Positions 43,432 to 54,667 of a DNA stretch of 64,000 bases are shown here, one piece after another. The position numbers were made by a program, and so were the translations under genes. The notes beneath the pieces are model-generated. The model was not told the DNA's origin and did no database searches. It was given only the letters and a program-made list of their open reading frames with translations. The stretch is from Gnetum montanum. Its lineage: Eukaryota; Streptophyta; Gnetopsida; Gnetales; Gnetaceae. Every line of letters begins with the position of its first letter. Positions within the stretch are counted from its first letter, which is position 1. Location of the stretch: assembly GCA_015680685.1 (NCBI GenBank), contig MNCI01030754.1, positions 344,046 through 408,045 of the forward strand, written 5' to 3'.

Positions 43432-44254
43432 TGATGAACCGCGATATTGGGACCGTGATATCGCATCTGCGAAATTGGGGCCTTCCAAGCGATATCGGGC
43501 ATTCAATATCGGGACTTGCCTCGTTGCTTATAAATAAAAGGCTAGCGCACTTGGTTTGGGGAATTAGTCTTAATCCCTTATCCAAACTCTTGCCTTTTTT
43601 CCTTTCAAGAGATCGAGTTATTTCTGAGTGCCCGTAGTAAGAGTCATAAAGTGAATGGATCTTTATGCGAGCATTGTGTACATGAGCATACCTTGTGTAT
43701 GGCAATAAAGACGAACTTTATGATAAACCTTGCAGCATTCAAAATAGCTTAATTAATGTTATTTGTAGTAATTGATGCTTTCCTTAGTTAATTAATGTTC
43801 TCTCTCTCACCCTGTTAATCTCTCCTAAGTAAGCACACTAAATACGACCACTTCGAGCATGCATGGAACACTTGGTAACCCAGTAACGATTAGCGTTTGG
43901 TAATCCTAGTAGTGTAACACTGGTTCAGGAAGTGTATGGTAAGTGGGAACAGATGCTGGTGTTAGGACTAGTTAGAGCGTAGCCAATTAGTTAAGTTAAG
44001 ATAGTTACTTAATTAGTTCACTTCTCCCTTTATAGCACCAGGACATAAAAATATAAAAGTCATAAAAATCATATACCTCAAGTTTACTTAACCATACAAT
44101 TGTGCCATATAAGTAAGCTTGAGAAGACAACGATTAACTAACCTATCCTTGTTCCACAAAAGCGCATTAGTACTTGATCCTTGGAATTCGACCAGATCGT
44201 GCATGTATGCTTGTATTAATATGGTTGAGCATAGAGATACCTTGCCGCTCATCA
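43432..44254 (+). repeat. 5' LTR of element C
   Basis: U3 is built of GATATCG-type words (GCGATATTGGG, GTGATATCGC, AGCGATATCGGG). TATAAATA is at 43529-43536 and AATAAA near 43704. R/U5 has the TTGGTAACCCAGTA and TTGGTAATCCTAGTA pair. It ends CGCTCATCA. Confidence 0.93.
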
Positions 44255-44255
44255 T

Positions 44256-44273
44256 TGGTGCTATTGCTAAGGA
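44256..44273 (+). other. Primer-binding site of element C
   Basis: TGGTGCTATTGCTAAGGA, one base after the LTR. It differs from the E1 site mostly by transitions (TGGCGC to TGGTGC), consistent with decay of an Athila-type site. Confidence 0.75.
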
Positions 44274-44393
44274 CCTTATTGTTTGTGTGCTAATTAAAAC
44301 TTAGGAAATCTTTCTCATCGTTGGAACAAACCCTTAGGGTTGGTTATCTTACAATTATTAAAAAGAAGAATATTGCACACTGAATAGACAATC

Positions 44394-46905
44394 ATGTCTC
44401 CTTCTTCTTACGAAAGTGCTTCACCACCTAGGTCTAATACAGGAAATAATCGGAGGCGTAGTACATATGATGATGATCCGCCAGTACCCCAACAGTTCTG
44501 TGAGGTATATGTTTATCCTGATGAATATGTACCAAACTTTATCTTTATCCTCCATTAGGATGAACAACTACATTGGCAAGATTTAGAACGTAACATAGTG
44601 TTACCTCCCGATCGCTTAGTCCCGAGTATGCTTCTTTGTGCTCTCACATGAATTGGCATGCAGCATTCACAAGCAGAATATGTTGTGCATGAGCACCACT
44701 CGAGAAAGTATCAACCCATGGAGGCACAATGTCAAAGGGACCTACAACAGGAGAGACATCACAAGTCTATGAAGGGTAAGTGGTCCCAGGATGTCCCACA
44801 CATCTCAAGTGAAAATGAGCATGGTGAACTTGCCTTGGGAGGGTTCCCACGAAACGATGTTCCTCCCGTTGACTTTGGTCAAGGGGTTATGTATTAGAAC
44901 CTTCACTCAACCATCCATAATCTAGGTTCTGATACCAACGGACACAAAGGGTCCAAAAAAGGAACACAAATGCATAATAAAGATGGACATTCTGATCATA
45001 ATCGCGAGTGAGGCCACGACCACCGAAGAGAAGGTAGCAGGCATTATCATGATGATGGTTCTCCTTCTTTTTCACCTTCATCATCTTCTTCATCCTCTCC
45101 TTCAGGATCTGGACGTAGTCATAAGGAAAAAGACCATGAGAATAATAGTAAGCGGAATAGAGATCATAGACAAAACAGTCAAGAAAGGGGATGAGGGCAT
45201 TCTAGAGAATCACAACATGAAAGAAGGGAGAGTAGGGAACAACATAGGCATCATAGATGTCACAGACAGTATGATCACGATGAACCCCTACTCACTACCT
45301 GAAGTATGCTAGACATAATTAAGACCGTTAGAATTCCAACAAGGCACCAAAACGATAGTAGGATCAAAAGATTAGATATGAACGATATCCCATGGTTCGA
45401 AGGGGGATACAACACTAATCCTTAGAATCATCTACAAGTGTTCTGTGACACATGTACCTTGCAAAACATAAAAAACGAATGGGAAAAACTTAAGTTGTTC
45501 CCACGGACACTAGTCAAAGAAGTGGAAAGCTGGTACCAGTCCCTAGAATTGAAATCCATTCGTAGGTGGACTACCATGTTAGAATTGTTTAACAATAAGT
45601 ACCAAACGTACTCCCAAGTGCCCAACCTGCGAAAGCAAATCCAAGGATGGAAACAAGGAGGACATGAACCCTTGGATGCTACCATGGGCTGATATTATGC
45701 ATTGTTACATCGTTGCCCAAGCCATGGTTACTCGCAAAGGAATCAACTATGCCATCTCATAGATGGGCTTTGGCATGAGACATGAAGAACCCTTGGGACT
45801 TATGCCGAAGGAAGACTATCCGAGCTTAGGGCCTATCAAGTACAAAGATTATTGGAGCAAGTTGCTAAAGCGAAAGTTGAGTTAAGGAAAAGAGAGAGTG
45901 TAGAGGAATATAATAGAGATCCTTCTCTCTAAAAGAAGGGAGTGAGATTTTGTGAGGATGAAGAAGAGTCACTACTTGAAAAGATGTTGAATAGGAAAAC
46001 TTTGTTCATTCAAAAACTTGCATCAGAAGTATCGGCAAAGGTGGACCAAATGTGGGACTCCCTAGATAATAGATTTCAAATTGTTCTCAAAATAATAGAG
46101 TCTAGAGAGCAAGGTAGTGAACGGGAAAAGAGAAAAAATAGAGAAGTGGAATATGCATGCAACAAGGGTAAGGGCAACGTTGCCATCATCAAAGAGGTTG
46201 TGGATTCTGATACAAACAATGATAGTGGATGCGAGATATGCCAATATGACCATCCTAAGGGATGTTGCCCTGTAATCTTAAATCTGTAGGAGTATGGGAT
46301 GTATGCACTCAATCCACGATTAAATAGAAGGCAAACACCCTAAAGGTTACCTTATTTGCAAGGTAACCCAAGACAGTTTCACCAACCCTTGACATATTAT
46401 CCAAGTGGAACTCCACCACAACCAAGTGAGTAGTATCAACAATGGCAGCATCCAAAATTATGGGGAATGCCACCACCATGGCAACAGTATCCTTACCGTT
46501 AGCCTGACCCATATGGATATTACATGCAGCAGCCAATCTCTCCACGTGACTCTATGGATCATGTCACTCCTCAGCCTCACTACCAAGCCCGTGAGAACTA
46601 TAGAACTCCTTCTCCTAGGGGTGATGTTCCACAAACATACTATCCTTCTCATCTAGCTGCATCTCTTCCACCCATATCTCTATTATCACCTACTCCAGTT
46701 ATGCGGGGTGAGCTCCCTACGCAACCGTAGCAACGTAATGCTACAAGGGCTATTAACTCTCAATCTACTGTTAGTTCTGACAACCGCATTAAGAAAAGAC
46801 CTTTCTTTAGAATCAACAATCTAACTAAGTCCTTGCAACCACAAGCGGTTAATCCCTTAGATGCCCCATTACCAATTAAAACTAAAGAACTCCCTTCAAA
46901 CTAAA
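44394..46905 (+). pseudogene. Gag of element C
   Basis: The ATG at 44394 opens MSPSSYESASPPRSNTG. The N-terminal domain has VPQQFCEVYVYPDEYVPNF and a stop where D and G have Q/D. The capsid core around 45380-45860 has LQVFCDTCTLQNIKNEWEKL, VKEVESWYQSLELKSIRRW and CPSHGYSQRNQLCHLIDGL. A charged region (45942-46200) leads to CEICQYDHPKGCC at 46230-46268. A Pro/Gln/Tyr/His-rich tail follows to about 46730, then a basic stretch KKRPFFRI. Many stops are present. Confidence 0.85.
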
Positions 46906-47530
46906 CATCGCGCCCAACGCATACGGTCATGTTAACTCATGCTGTCACCGATTGGGTAAAAGTTGACCATCTTTTTAGGAAATTCTCTGAACCTGGGAGT
47001 CCACTTATATATTTACAAATTGCTAGGAATGAACCATGCAAGGCTCTTTTAGATTTAGGTTCTAGTCCTAAGAAATGTACAAGGCCTAGAACCTGCCTCC
47101 ACTAAAAAAAGAGTAACATTCGTCTAGAGCTGGCCGACCTGTCCATCACTGTTCCATTAGGACTAGTGGAGGACATTGTTACCACTATTTGTAGATGGTT
47201 ATATCTAGCTAATTTCCTAGTGATTAAGGTCAACAATGGTAAGGGGGACTTCCCAATCATAATGGGAAGAGCATGGGTAAGCATAATCGATGCATGCTTA
47301 GGAATCTGTGATCTTTCCCTAGAAATATCCAAGGAAAATATGTTTGGAAAGATCGAGAAGAAGAAATTTTCATGCATCGCATACAATGACACAGGGTGCA
47401 ATTGCGTGCAGAAGTCCTAGTTCGTACACCGTTTAACATTGCCTACATGCAACCAATGTACACAAGTGACTAACATACAAAGCTGTCTGTATGCAAAAAC
47501 CATAAGACAGGAAGGCACCTAGTGGCTGAC
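46906..47530 (+). pseudogene. Protease of element C
   Basis: FSEPGSPLIYLQIARNEP precedes the catalytic site, which reads LDLGSS at 47049-47066 where D has LDSGS; a tca-to-tta change removed the active-site Ser. The fold then gives LVEDIVTTI, LANFLVIKVNNGKGDFPIIMG and RAWVSIIDACLG. A Cys-rich linker (NCVQKS, then TCNQCT) follows. Confidence 0.8.
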
Positions 47531-47689
47531 AGCTAATTAAGAGAGTAGTTCAAATATATGCATGGAATCAACTGAGGATTTTACTTGCGCTTATATCGAT
47601 AGCATAGATACATTAGAGCAAGTCCATTGCCAACTTCCAAGCCCTAACATTGGAAATATCAACTAGGGGAAGTTTGAAATCCCTGATAA

Positions 47690-49320
47690 GTTTAAATAGG
47701 AGCCCCTTGAGTTAAAATCGTTGCCCACCAATATGGAATAGACATTTCTCAAGAATGAAAAACTGGTAATCATTAACGCGAAGGTAGCTCCTCAACAAAA
47801 GGAAAGACTACTAGAAATGGTAAAAAAATGGTCGAAATCCTTTGCTTGGTCATATCCCGAATTAACTAGAATAGATCTTAGGATATGCCAACATAGAATT
47901 TACACTAACCCCTCCATGAAGCCTCGATGACAACCGTAGAGGCGATTGAACCCAAAGGTTAAGCAAATGGTTAAGGAAGAAATTAAATAGCTTCTAAAAG
48001 CTGGGTTCATTTACCCCATTACTGACAGTGAATGGGTTAATCCCTTAGTCATTGTGCCTAGGAAGGGAGGTAAATGGAGGGTGTGTATAGACTTTAGGCT
48101 ACTAAACATGGCAACATTTAAAGACCACTTTCCATTGCCATTTGTCAACCAAGTCTTAAACACCATTGCAGGGCATCATTACTATAGTTTTTTTGATGGG
48201 TACAGTGGGTACAACCAAATTCAAATAGCCCTGAAAGACCAAGCTAAGACTATGTTCACAAGTTCTTAGGGAACATTTGCATACAAACAGATGTCGTTTG
48301 GCTTGTGCAATGCTCTTGTAACATTTCAACAATTAGTTCTAAGCATATTCCAATAGTAGATAGGAAATGGTGTGGAGGTCTTCATGGATGACTTCTCCAC
48401 CTATAGAGCAAACTTTGATCAAGCCTTGAATTGGTTAGAGAAACTACTAAAATGATTTGTAGAAACCAATTTAAGGCTCAATTAGCAAAGAAGCCATTTC
48501 ATGGTCCAAGAAGTCATCGTATTAGAGCATAAGATTTCGCAAACAGGGATAGAGGTAGACCCTGAAAAGATCAAATTTATCCAAGGAACTACCCATCAAC
48601 TTGAAACTATAAAAGATATTTGGTCATTCCTTGGACACATTGGTTATTATAGAATATTCATTGAGAACTTTTCAAAGGTTGCAAAACCATTGGTGGAACT
48701 AATGAAAAATGACATACCTTTTGAATAGACCAAGGAATGTGAACTAGCTTTCCAAACTTTAAAACAGAAGCTCGTAGAAACACCTATTCTACAAGCTCCT
48801 GACTAGTCTAGACCATTCCATATAATGACTGACACGTCCAACTATGCTTTAGGAGCCGTAATTACACAGTTAGATGGACAAAAACGTCCTTATTACATCC
48901 ATTGTACAAGTATGATTATTGCTGGCACACAACTTAACTACACTACAACAAAAAAGGAATTAATGGCTGTAGTGTTTACACTAGATAAGTTTAGGCACTA
49001 TGTATTGGGCTATAAGGTATTTGTACACACAGACCATAGTGCAATACAGTTCTTGCTAAATAAACCAATAGGGATCCCTCGCATCATATGATGGCTCATA
49101 ATCTTACAAGAGTTCGATCTTACAATGATTGATCATAAAGGCATTAAGAACGTTGTTGTTGATCATTTATCTCAGTTGCGATGGGACAACAAAGAGGATG
49201 AATATCCACTTTCTGATCACTTTCCTGATGAACTCCTCTTTGCAAGTGTAATAACTAATCAATTGACCATAGAGACAAATTGGTATAGTAGTATTCTCAC
49301 CTATCTCCTTACACAATAAA
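47690..49320 (+). pseudogene. Reverse transcriptase and RNase H of element C
   Basis: The RT contains WRVCIDFRLLNMAT, SFFDGYSGYNQIQIA, YKQMSFGLCNA and the catalytic FMDDF at about 48384-48398. Next come IWSFLGHIGYYRIFIENFSK and the connection, then RNase H with MTDTSNYALGAVITQ, TTTKKELMAVVFTLDKFRHY and VHTDHSAIQFLL. The end reads IKNVVVDHLSQL. A single RNase H is present, unlike element B. In-frame stops replace conserved Trp (SS-stop-GTF, FE-stop-TK, PD-stop-SR) and Arg codons. Confidence 0.9.
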
Positions 49321-49338
49321 CACCACAAGGGTTAGACA

Positions 49339-50570
49339 TTAAAAAAATAATAGTTTCTTCACTGAGCCAAGTATTTATGGAAATCAATGGGAAATTTTAT
49401 GAAGTATGTCCCAATGGCTTAGTCTGCTGGTGCATTCCAGATATAAATCAACTACGAGTTCTCCAAGATGCTCATGAGGGTCCTTGTGGGGATCATTATG
49501 CAGGGATATGAACAGCCATTAAAATCTTGCTTGTAGGATATTATTGGCCTACATTGTTTTGGGATGCCCATCATTTTTTCCAATCTTGTGAGCGCTGTCA
49601 ACATGATGGGGTAATGTCTGCTAGAATGGAGGGTTTGCAACAATGGATTCAACTCTTAGAACCCTTAGATATATGGAGAATTGATTTTATGGGGTCCATT
49701 ACACCAATGTCCAATGGAAAAGCTTACATCGTTGTTGTTGTTGACTACTTTACAAAATGGATAGAAGCAGCCATTGTTACAAATTGTACATCATCTACCA
49801 CTGCACGATTTGTTCAACAACAAATTGTAAACAGGTTTGGTGTGCTTCGTGCACTTATTTCTGATAATGGTACACACTTTACAGGTGTGACTTTTTGAAA
49901 ACTAATGCAACGCTTAAGGATCGAGCATAAACTGACTATACCATATCACCCCCAAGTGAACGATCAAGTCAAAGTCACCAATAGGGAGATTACGAAAATA
50001 TTGACATGAACTATTAGCAAGTATAGGTGAGATTGGAGCACCAAACTAAATGATGCTCTTTGGGCATACCACTCCACATGGAAACTCCCTATAGGCTACT
50101 CTCCCTATGAGTTAGTATACCGAAAACTTCCAATGCTTCCCATTCAAGCAGAACTTTGTACACTATCTATGGCATGTGACCTCAATCTTGACCTCAGTTT
50201 AGCGCAAAAAGAACATTTGACGAACCTTAACTTACTCGATGAAAATCGTCTAGCCACCTTGTCATCTAATGAATTGCACAGGGCCTTCAATAAACAACGT
50301 CATGACTTAAGGATTAGAAAAGTTAAATATCAACCAGGAGATAAGGTTCTCTATTGGAATCCCACACATGTGCCACAATGCACTAAATTCCAAACGCTGT
50401 GGCAAGGACCTTATATTATCTATGAAACTTTTCCTTTAGGAGCCATGACGATCTTTAAACCTAAAAGCCCGGACAAGAGATTATTGGTCAACATCCAACA
50501 GACCAAACCTTTCCATGAGCCTAGGACAGCTAGTACTTATACTACCTTTGTTGGTGGACAACCCTGCTCT
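49339..50570 (+). pseudogene. Integrase of element C
   Basis: The zinc domain is seen as HEGPCGDHYAGI...GYYWPTLFWDAHHF and CERCQHDG. The core has WRIDFMGSITP, YIVVVVDYFTKWIEA and FGVLRALISDNGTHF. Then come PYHPQVN, NDALWAYHSTWKLPIGYSPYELVY and the C-terminal domain with KYQPGDKVLYWNPTHV, LWQGPYIIYETFPLGA and NIQQTKPFHEP. It closes with CSLFWISSFQLSHGGEGHQ. Stops lie near 49507, 49896, 50006 and 50026. Confidence 0.9.
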
Positions 50571-52497
50571 CTATTTTGGATCTCTTCCTTCCAACTCAGT
50601 CATGGGGGAGAGGGCCACCAATGCTAACCATTCCAAGCCCTTAGATCTTTTTGTATTTTTGTTTTACACGTTTTTGTTTTACACATCTTTTCATATTTAC
50701 TTATTTTTATTTCACACCATCATTACCATTTTTACTATTCCTTTATTTTTTGTTTGATTTACTTTCATTCGTCATATAATAAGTGCTCATGATGGTGGAT
50801 TGTATTATAATGGCATTGATGGCTAATGTTCGATTTTTACCTCTGAATTTTGATGTTGATACTAAGATGTGGTTCTTTTGATAAAATAGGCAATTAGTCC
50901 ACGTTGTCCATGTGTCCATTCAACTCTATGGTCTCCCTTGGCTCTGGAACTATATTGTCCCTTTTTCTAAATAAAATTATTAATGAATTGGTGGTTTGGT
51001 ATTCTTCAAATCAAGGAAAGACTCAATGGTTGAAAAGGGCGTGACTTCAAGGGGATTTGACACATTTGTGCTGATTATTCTCTTGGGAACTTGGATGTTT
51101 TTCGTATGGTCTTCCTCCATGCTACTGTTAGCTAATTATCATGAAGTTGATTGAATAAAAATAAGTCTTTGCATGGTGTGGTTCTCACGTGATTAAAAAA
51201 AAATTGGTCAGAATTCAAAGCACACCCCTTAGACATAATAAAAACACTGGGCTACAAGCACTAGTTATGGCATTGGAAAGACATGTTACCCATGCTTGAA
51301 GGTTCCCTATAACTAAGGCCCTTTCTTGCTTCCTACTTCTCCATCTCGCTCTCTTTGGAATGGTGGTGAATTTTTGTGGAAGCATTCTTGCTGCTTCCGG
51401 AGGATGGATTGGTCAAGTGTGTTGATGCGAGGTCACTAGATGTGGTTGGTTTGAATATGGATTTGGAATGAATTCTACTCAGTCACCTTAACCACACACT
51501 ACACAAGGGACTTTACACAACCTTACTCTTGGGATTCCATTCCATTTTCTCCTCTCCTTTCATATTTCTAAACATTTTCCACCTCATTGCCGATTTTATC
51601 ATTATTCTATATCTTGGTTGATGTATTGTTATTCTTTGGTAAAGTCCTGTGGGTAAGTATTTAACCATCATTTCCATATATCATTCCTAGAGCCTACGGA
51701 CTCTTTGGTTTGTGGGTTTGTTAGGGCATAAGGGCATGGGCCTGCTTTGGGGAGGACCCATTGGCATTTCTTTATGGTGCAATTGTTAAGTTCTTTCCCT
51801 TTAACATTTTTTGCAATCCGCCATTTCTCATTTCATCCCCATCCATGACATCCATTTTATTGGCTTTGCTGTTGTTATTTCTCTCATCTTTCTTGTTCCT
51901 TATATTTTTCCAAACTATCGCTACTAGAGGTTCACTCTTAGTTGTGGGGGTCTTGTCCCAAATTTTTTGAATTTATCTCACCCCTACATCATAAACCTCT
52001 AAATCCAGTATCTGCCATACCCACAACCTAGCCAATGTGCTTCATATCGAGGCAAGGTATCAACTGCATGATGGCTTATCTATCCTTCCTAATTCGTGAT
52101 TGTGTTGTGTGTGCAGATGGTGATCATATGAACAATGGACTAGGCTAGGAGGGAGCACTCATGATGGATTGGAGCTGGAGCATTTATGAAAGGAACAAGT
52201 TTGGTTGCGTGGCTATGGATAAACAATGGAAGGCGCAATCTCGACATCGGTAGCAACGTGCCTCATTTTCTTTTCTCTTTCTTCAAGTTGTCAAATAAGG
52301 ACCTGGATGTCATTTATGTATGGTGTTCACCACAATGGGCATGAACACCGATGTTGTAATATGCTTTTAGATCCATTCACTGGAACTTTGAGTCTGTCAT
52401 CCCGTTTCATCGTCAGTGTCATTTAGTCAATAATCCCACACCTTCCTAATATTTTGTAAGGAACTCGAGGATGAGTTTTCATTCAGTTGTGGGGGTA
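50571..52497 (+). other. 3' non-coding region of element C
   Basis: T-rich, no domain. The conserved block GGGCCTGCTTTGGGGAGGACC is at 51730-51770. A decayed donor AGAGGTTCAC near 51928 and acceptor TGTGTGCAG before an ATG at 52117 mark where ORF3 stood; only a few codons remain. A polypurine run TGTGGGGGTA ends at 52497. Confidence 0.65.
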
Positions 52498-53340
52498 TGA
52501 TGAATCACGATATTGGGACCGTGATATCACATTTGTGATATTAGGTCCACGATATCAGGGCCTTCCAAGTAATATCAGGCATCCGATATCGGGACCTACC
52601 TCGTTGCCTATAAATAAGAGGCAGGTACACTTGGTTTGGGGAATTAGTCTTAGTCCCTTACCCAAACTCTTACCTTTTTTCCTTTCCAGAGATAGAATTA
52701 TTTTTGAGTGCCCATAGTAGGAGTCATAAAGTGAACAGATTTTTATTTGAGCATAGTGTACCTGAGCAAACCTTATGTAAGGCAATAAAGATGAACTTTA
52801 TGATAAACCTTGCAGCATTCAGAATAGCTTAATTAATGTTATTTGTAGTAATTAATGCTTTCCTTAGTTAATTAATGTTCTCTCTCTCACCTTGTTAATC
52901 TCTCCTAAGTAAGCACACTTAGTATGACCACTTTGAGCATGCGTGAAACACTTGGTAACCCAGTAACGATTAGCATTTGGTAATCCCAGTAGTATGACAT
53001 TGGTTCAAGATGTGTATGGTAAGTGGGAATGGATGTTGGTGTTAGGACTAGTTAGAACGTAGCCAATTAGTTAAGTTAAGATAGTTACTTAATTAGTTCA
53101 CTTCTCCCTTTGTAGCACCAAGACATAAAGATATAAAAGCCATAAAAATCATANATTCTTTTAAAAAAGGATAATATTTCTAGTTCATTGTTAAAAATCT
53201 ATTTTTTACCCTCTTTACTTTTTTCCTTTGTTTATTTTCTTTACCAAANGCATAAGTACTTGGTCCTTGGAATTCAACTGGATCATGTGTGTACACTCGC
53301 ATTTGTATGGTTGAGCATAGGGATACCTCGCCGCTTATCA
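52498..53340 (+). repeat. 3' LTR of element C
   Basis: It matches the 5' LTR, with GATATC-word U3 and TATAAATA at 52609-52616. Between 53154 and 53249 the expected R/U5 sequence is replaced by a foreign 94-base patch bounded by single n bases. It ends CGCTTATCA, then ACTAC. Confidence 0.9.
53155..53248. other. Misplaced inverted sequence patch (assembly artefact)
   Basis: Bounded by n at 53154 and 53249. It is the reverse complement of 53514-53603 almost base for base and interrupts the LTR where both the 5' LTR and relatives have continuous sequence. This looks like a local read or contig placed wrongly in a scaffold gap. Confidence 0.88.
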
Positions 53341-53643
53341 ACTACTCTATTTTCAAGTGGTTGTGCTTAAGCTCAAGCCCACAAACTTAGGTCTTTCTAC
53401 TTGAAAAATAACCACTTTACCATTACTTTAGATGATGGAATTTTAATAAAATAGAAATGAAATTTTATTACATTTGTAGGTATTTTATTAATAATATCTA
53501 GCAATGATTTAAATTTGGTAAAGAAAATAAACAAAGGAAAAAAGTAAAGAGGGTAAAAAATAGATTTTTAACAATGAACTAGAAATATTATCCTTTTTTT
53601 AAAAAAGAAATAAATTACACTTAAATAATTAAAAATTAATAAT
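53341..53643. other. Flank between elements C and G
   Basis: It starts with the ACTAC target-site copy. AT-rich with no coding signal. It contains the source of the inverted patch. Confidence 0.6.
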
Positions 53644-54498
53644 TGATGAAGTCTAAATAAGTTGGTTGTGTTGATGCATCCTTGGATGTGTTGGCACTTA
53701 TGTGTTGACATTGATCTTTCCTATGCCTATATAAATGTGCACACCAGTGGCATTTATGACACCTTTGGTCATTCCTCTAGCGAAGCTCTTACGATTCTCT
53801 TTTGTAGAACTTGGTGAAAATTTTCCTCTGAGTGCTTGCAGCATAGATTGAACTGATTGCAAAGAGTTTTATTTGAGTACAAGATGTACCCAAATACTTT
53901 TTCATGACAAAAATAAAATTGAGATTTCTTTCTTTCATTACAATACTTGGATTAGCATTCAATTTACTTACCAACACTTTACTTTATCTCCACTTTACTT
54001 TTATAGAATTAAGCATTTAATATTTTATTGCATAGTAATTTGAGTATGACCAGTTCAAGCATAATATACTAACGCTTGGTAATCCTGGCACCGAATACTT
54101 CGTATGCCCAACAATAAACACTTTCTAACCTAGTAGTGTTAGTATAAGTTTAGGATATGTATGGTAAGTGGGAACAAATACTCTACACTTAGGATAGTTT
54201 AGCTTACCTTTAGTTTCATTAATTAGTTAAAGTTTAATATTTTAATCACTTCACACTTGTAATGCATTTAAAGATAAAAATAATAAAATCATAAATACAA
54301 ATATCTTACACCTCAATCACACTTAGCCATACAGACAAAACTAACCTCATGATTGGGAAGACAATGACTAATTACCTTATTTTTGACTATTTAGAATACA
54401 AGCCACTTAGGTAGAATGAGTTTATGAAATTTTATCAAATCACATAGACATGTTTGTGATTCATATGGTTGAGCATAGGGATTACTTGCTGCTCATCA
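53644..54498 (+). repeat. 5' LTR of element G
   Basis: TGATGA to CTCATCA, 855 bases. U3 uses TGTTGA/TTGATGCATCC words rather than GATATC or TATAC. TATATAAA is at 53728-53735. R/U5 is AT-richer than in relatives but keeps CTTGGTAATCC and the GGTTGAGCATAGGGAT run near the end. Confidence 0.88.
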
Positions 54499-54499
54499 T

Positions 54500-54517
54500 T
54501 GGTGTTGTTTCTAGGGA
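54500..54517 (+). other. Primer-binding site of element G
   Basis: TGGTGTTGTTTCTAGGGA, one base after the LTR; a diverged Athila-type site. Confidence 0.7.
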
Positions 54518-54667
54518 TTCAAACTTCAAAGTTATTGTGTGTTAAGTGTTTTAGATAGTTAAATCATACAAAGGTCATTGTAGGAATTTAATGCATCATC
54601 CTTATAAAAATAATAACATTTTATTCAAGGCATACCACAAAAAAGGAAAAAGAAAATTAGACTAAAA

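Larger units (their letters stand above)
43432..53340 (+). mobile_element. Full-length Athila-like element C (inactive)
   Basis: LTRs of 823 and 843 bases, PBS, gag, protease, RT, RNase H, integrase, 3' non-coding region with conserved block, and polypurine tract occur in order. The target duplication is ACTAC at 43427-43431 and 53341-53345. Every coding part contains stops, many at conserved Trp or Arg codons. The 3' LTR contains a misassembled patch. It serves as the reference copy for D, E1, G and J. Confidence 0.95.
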
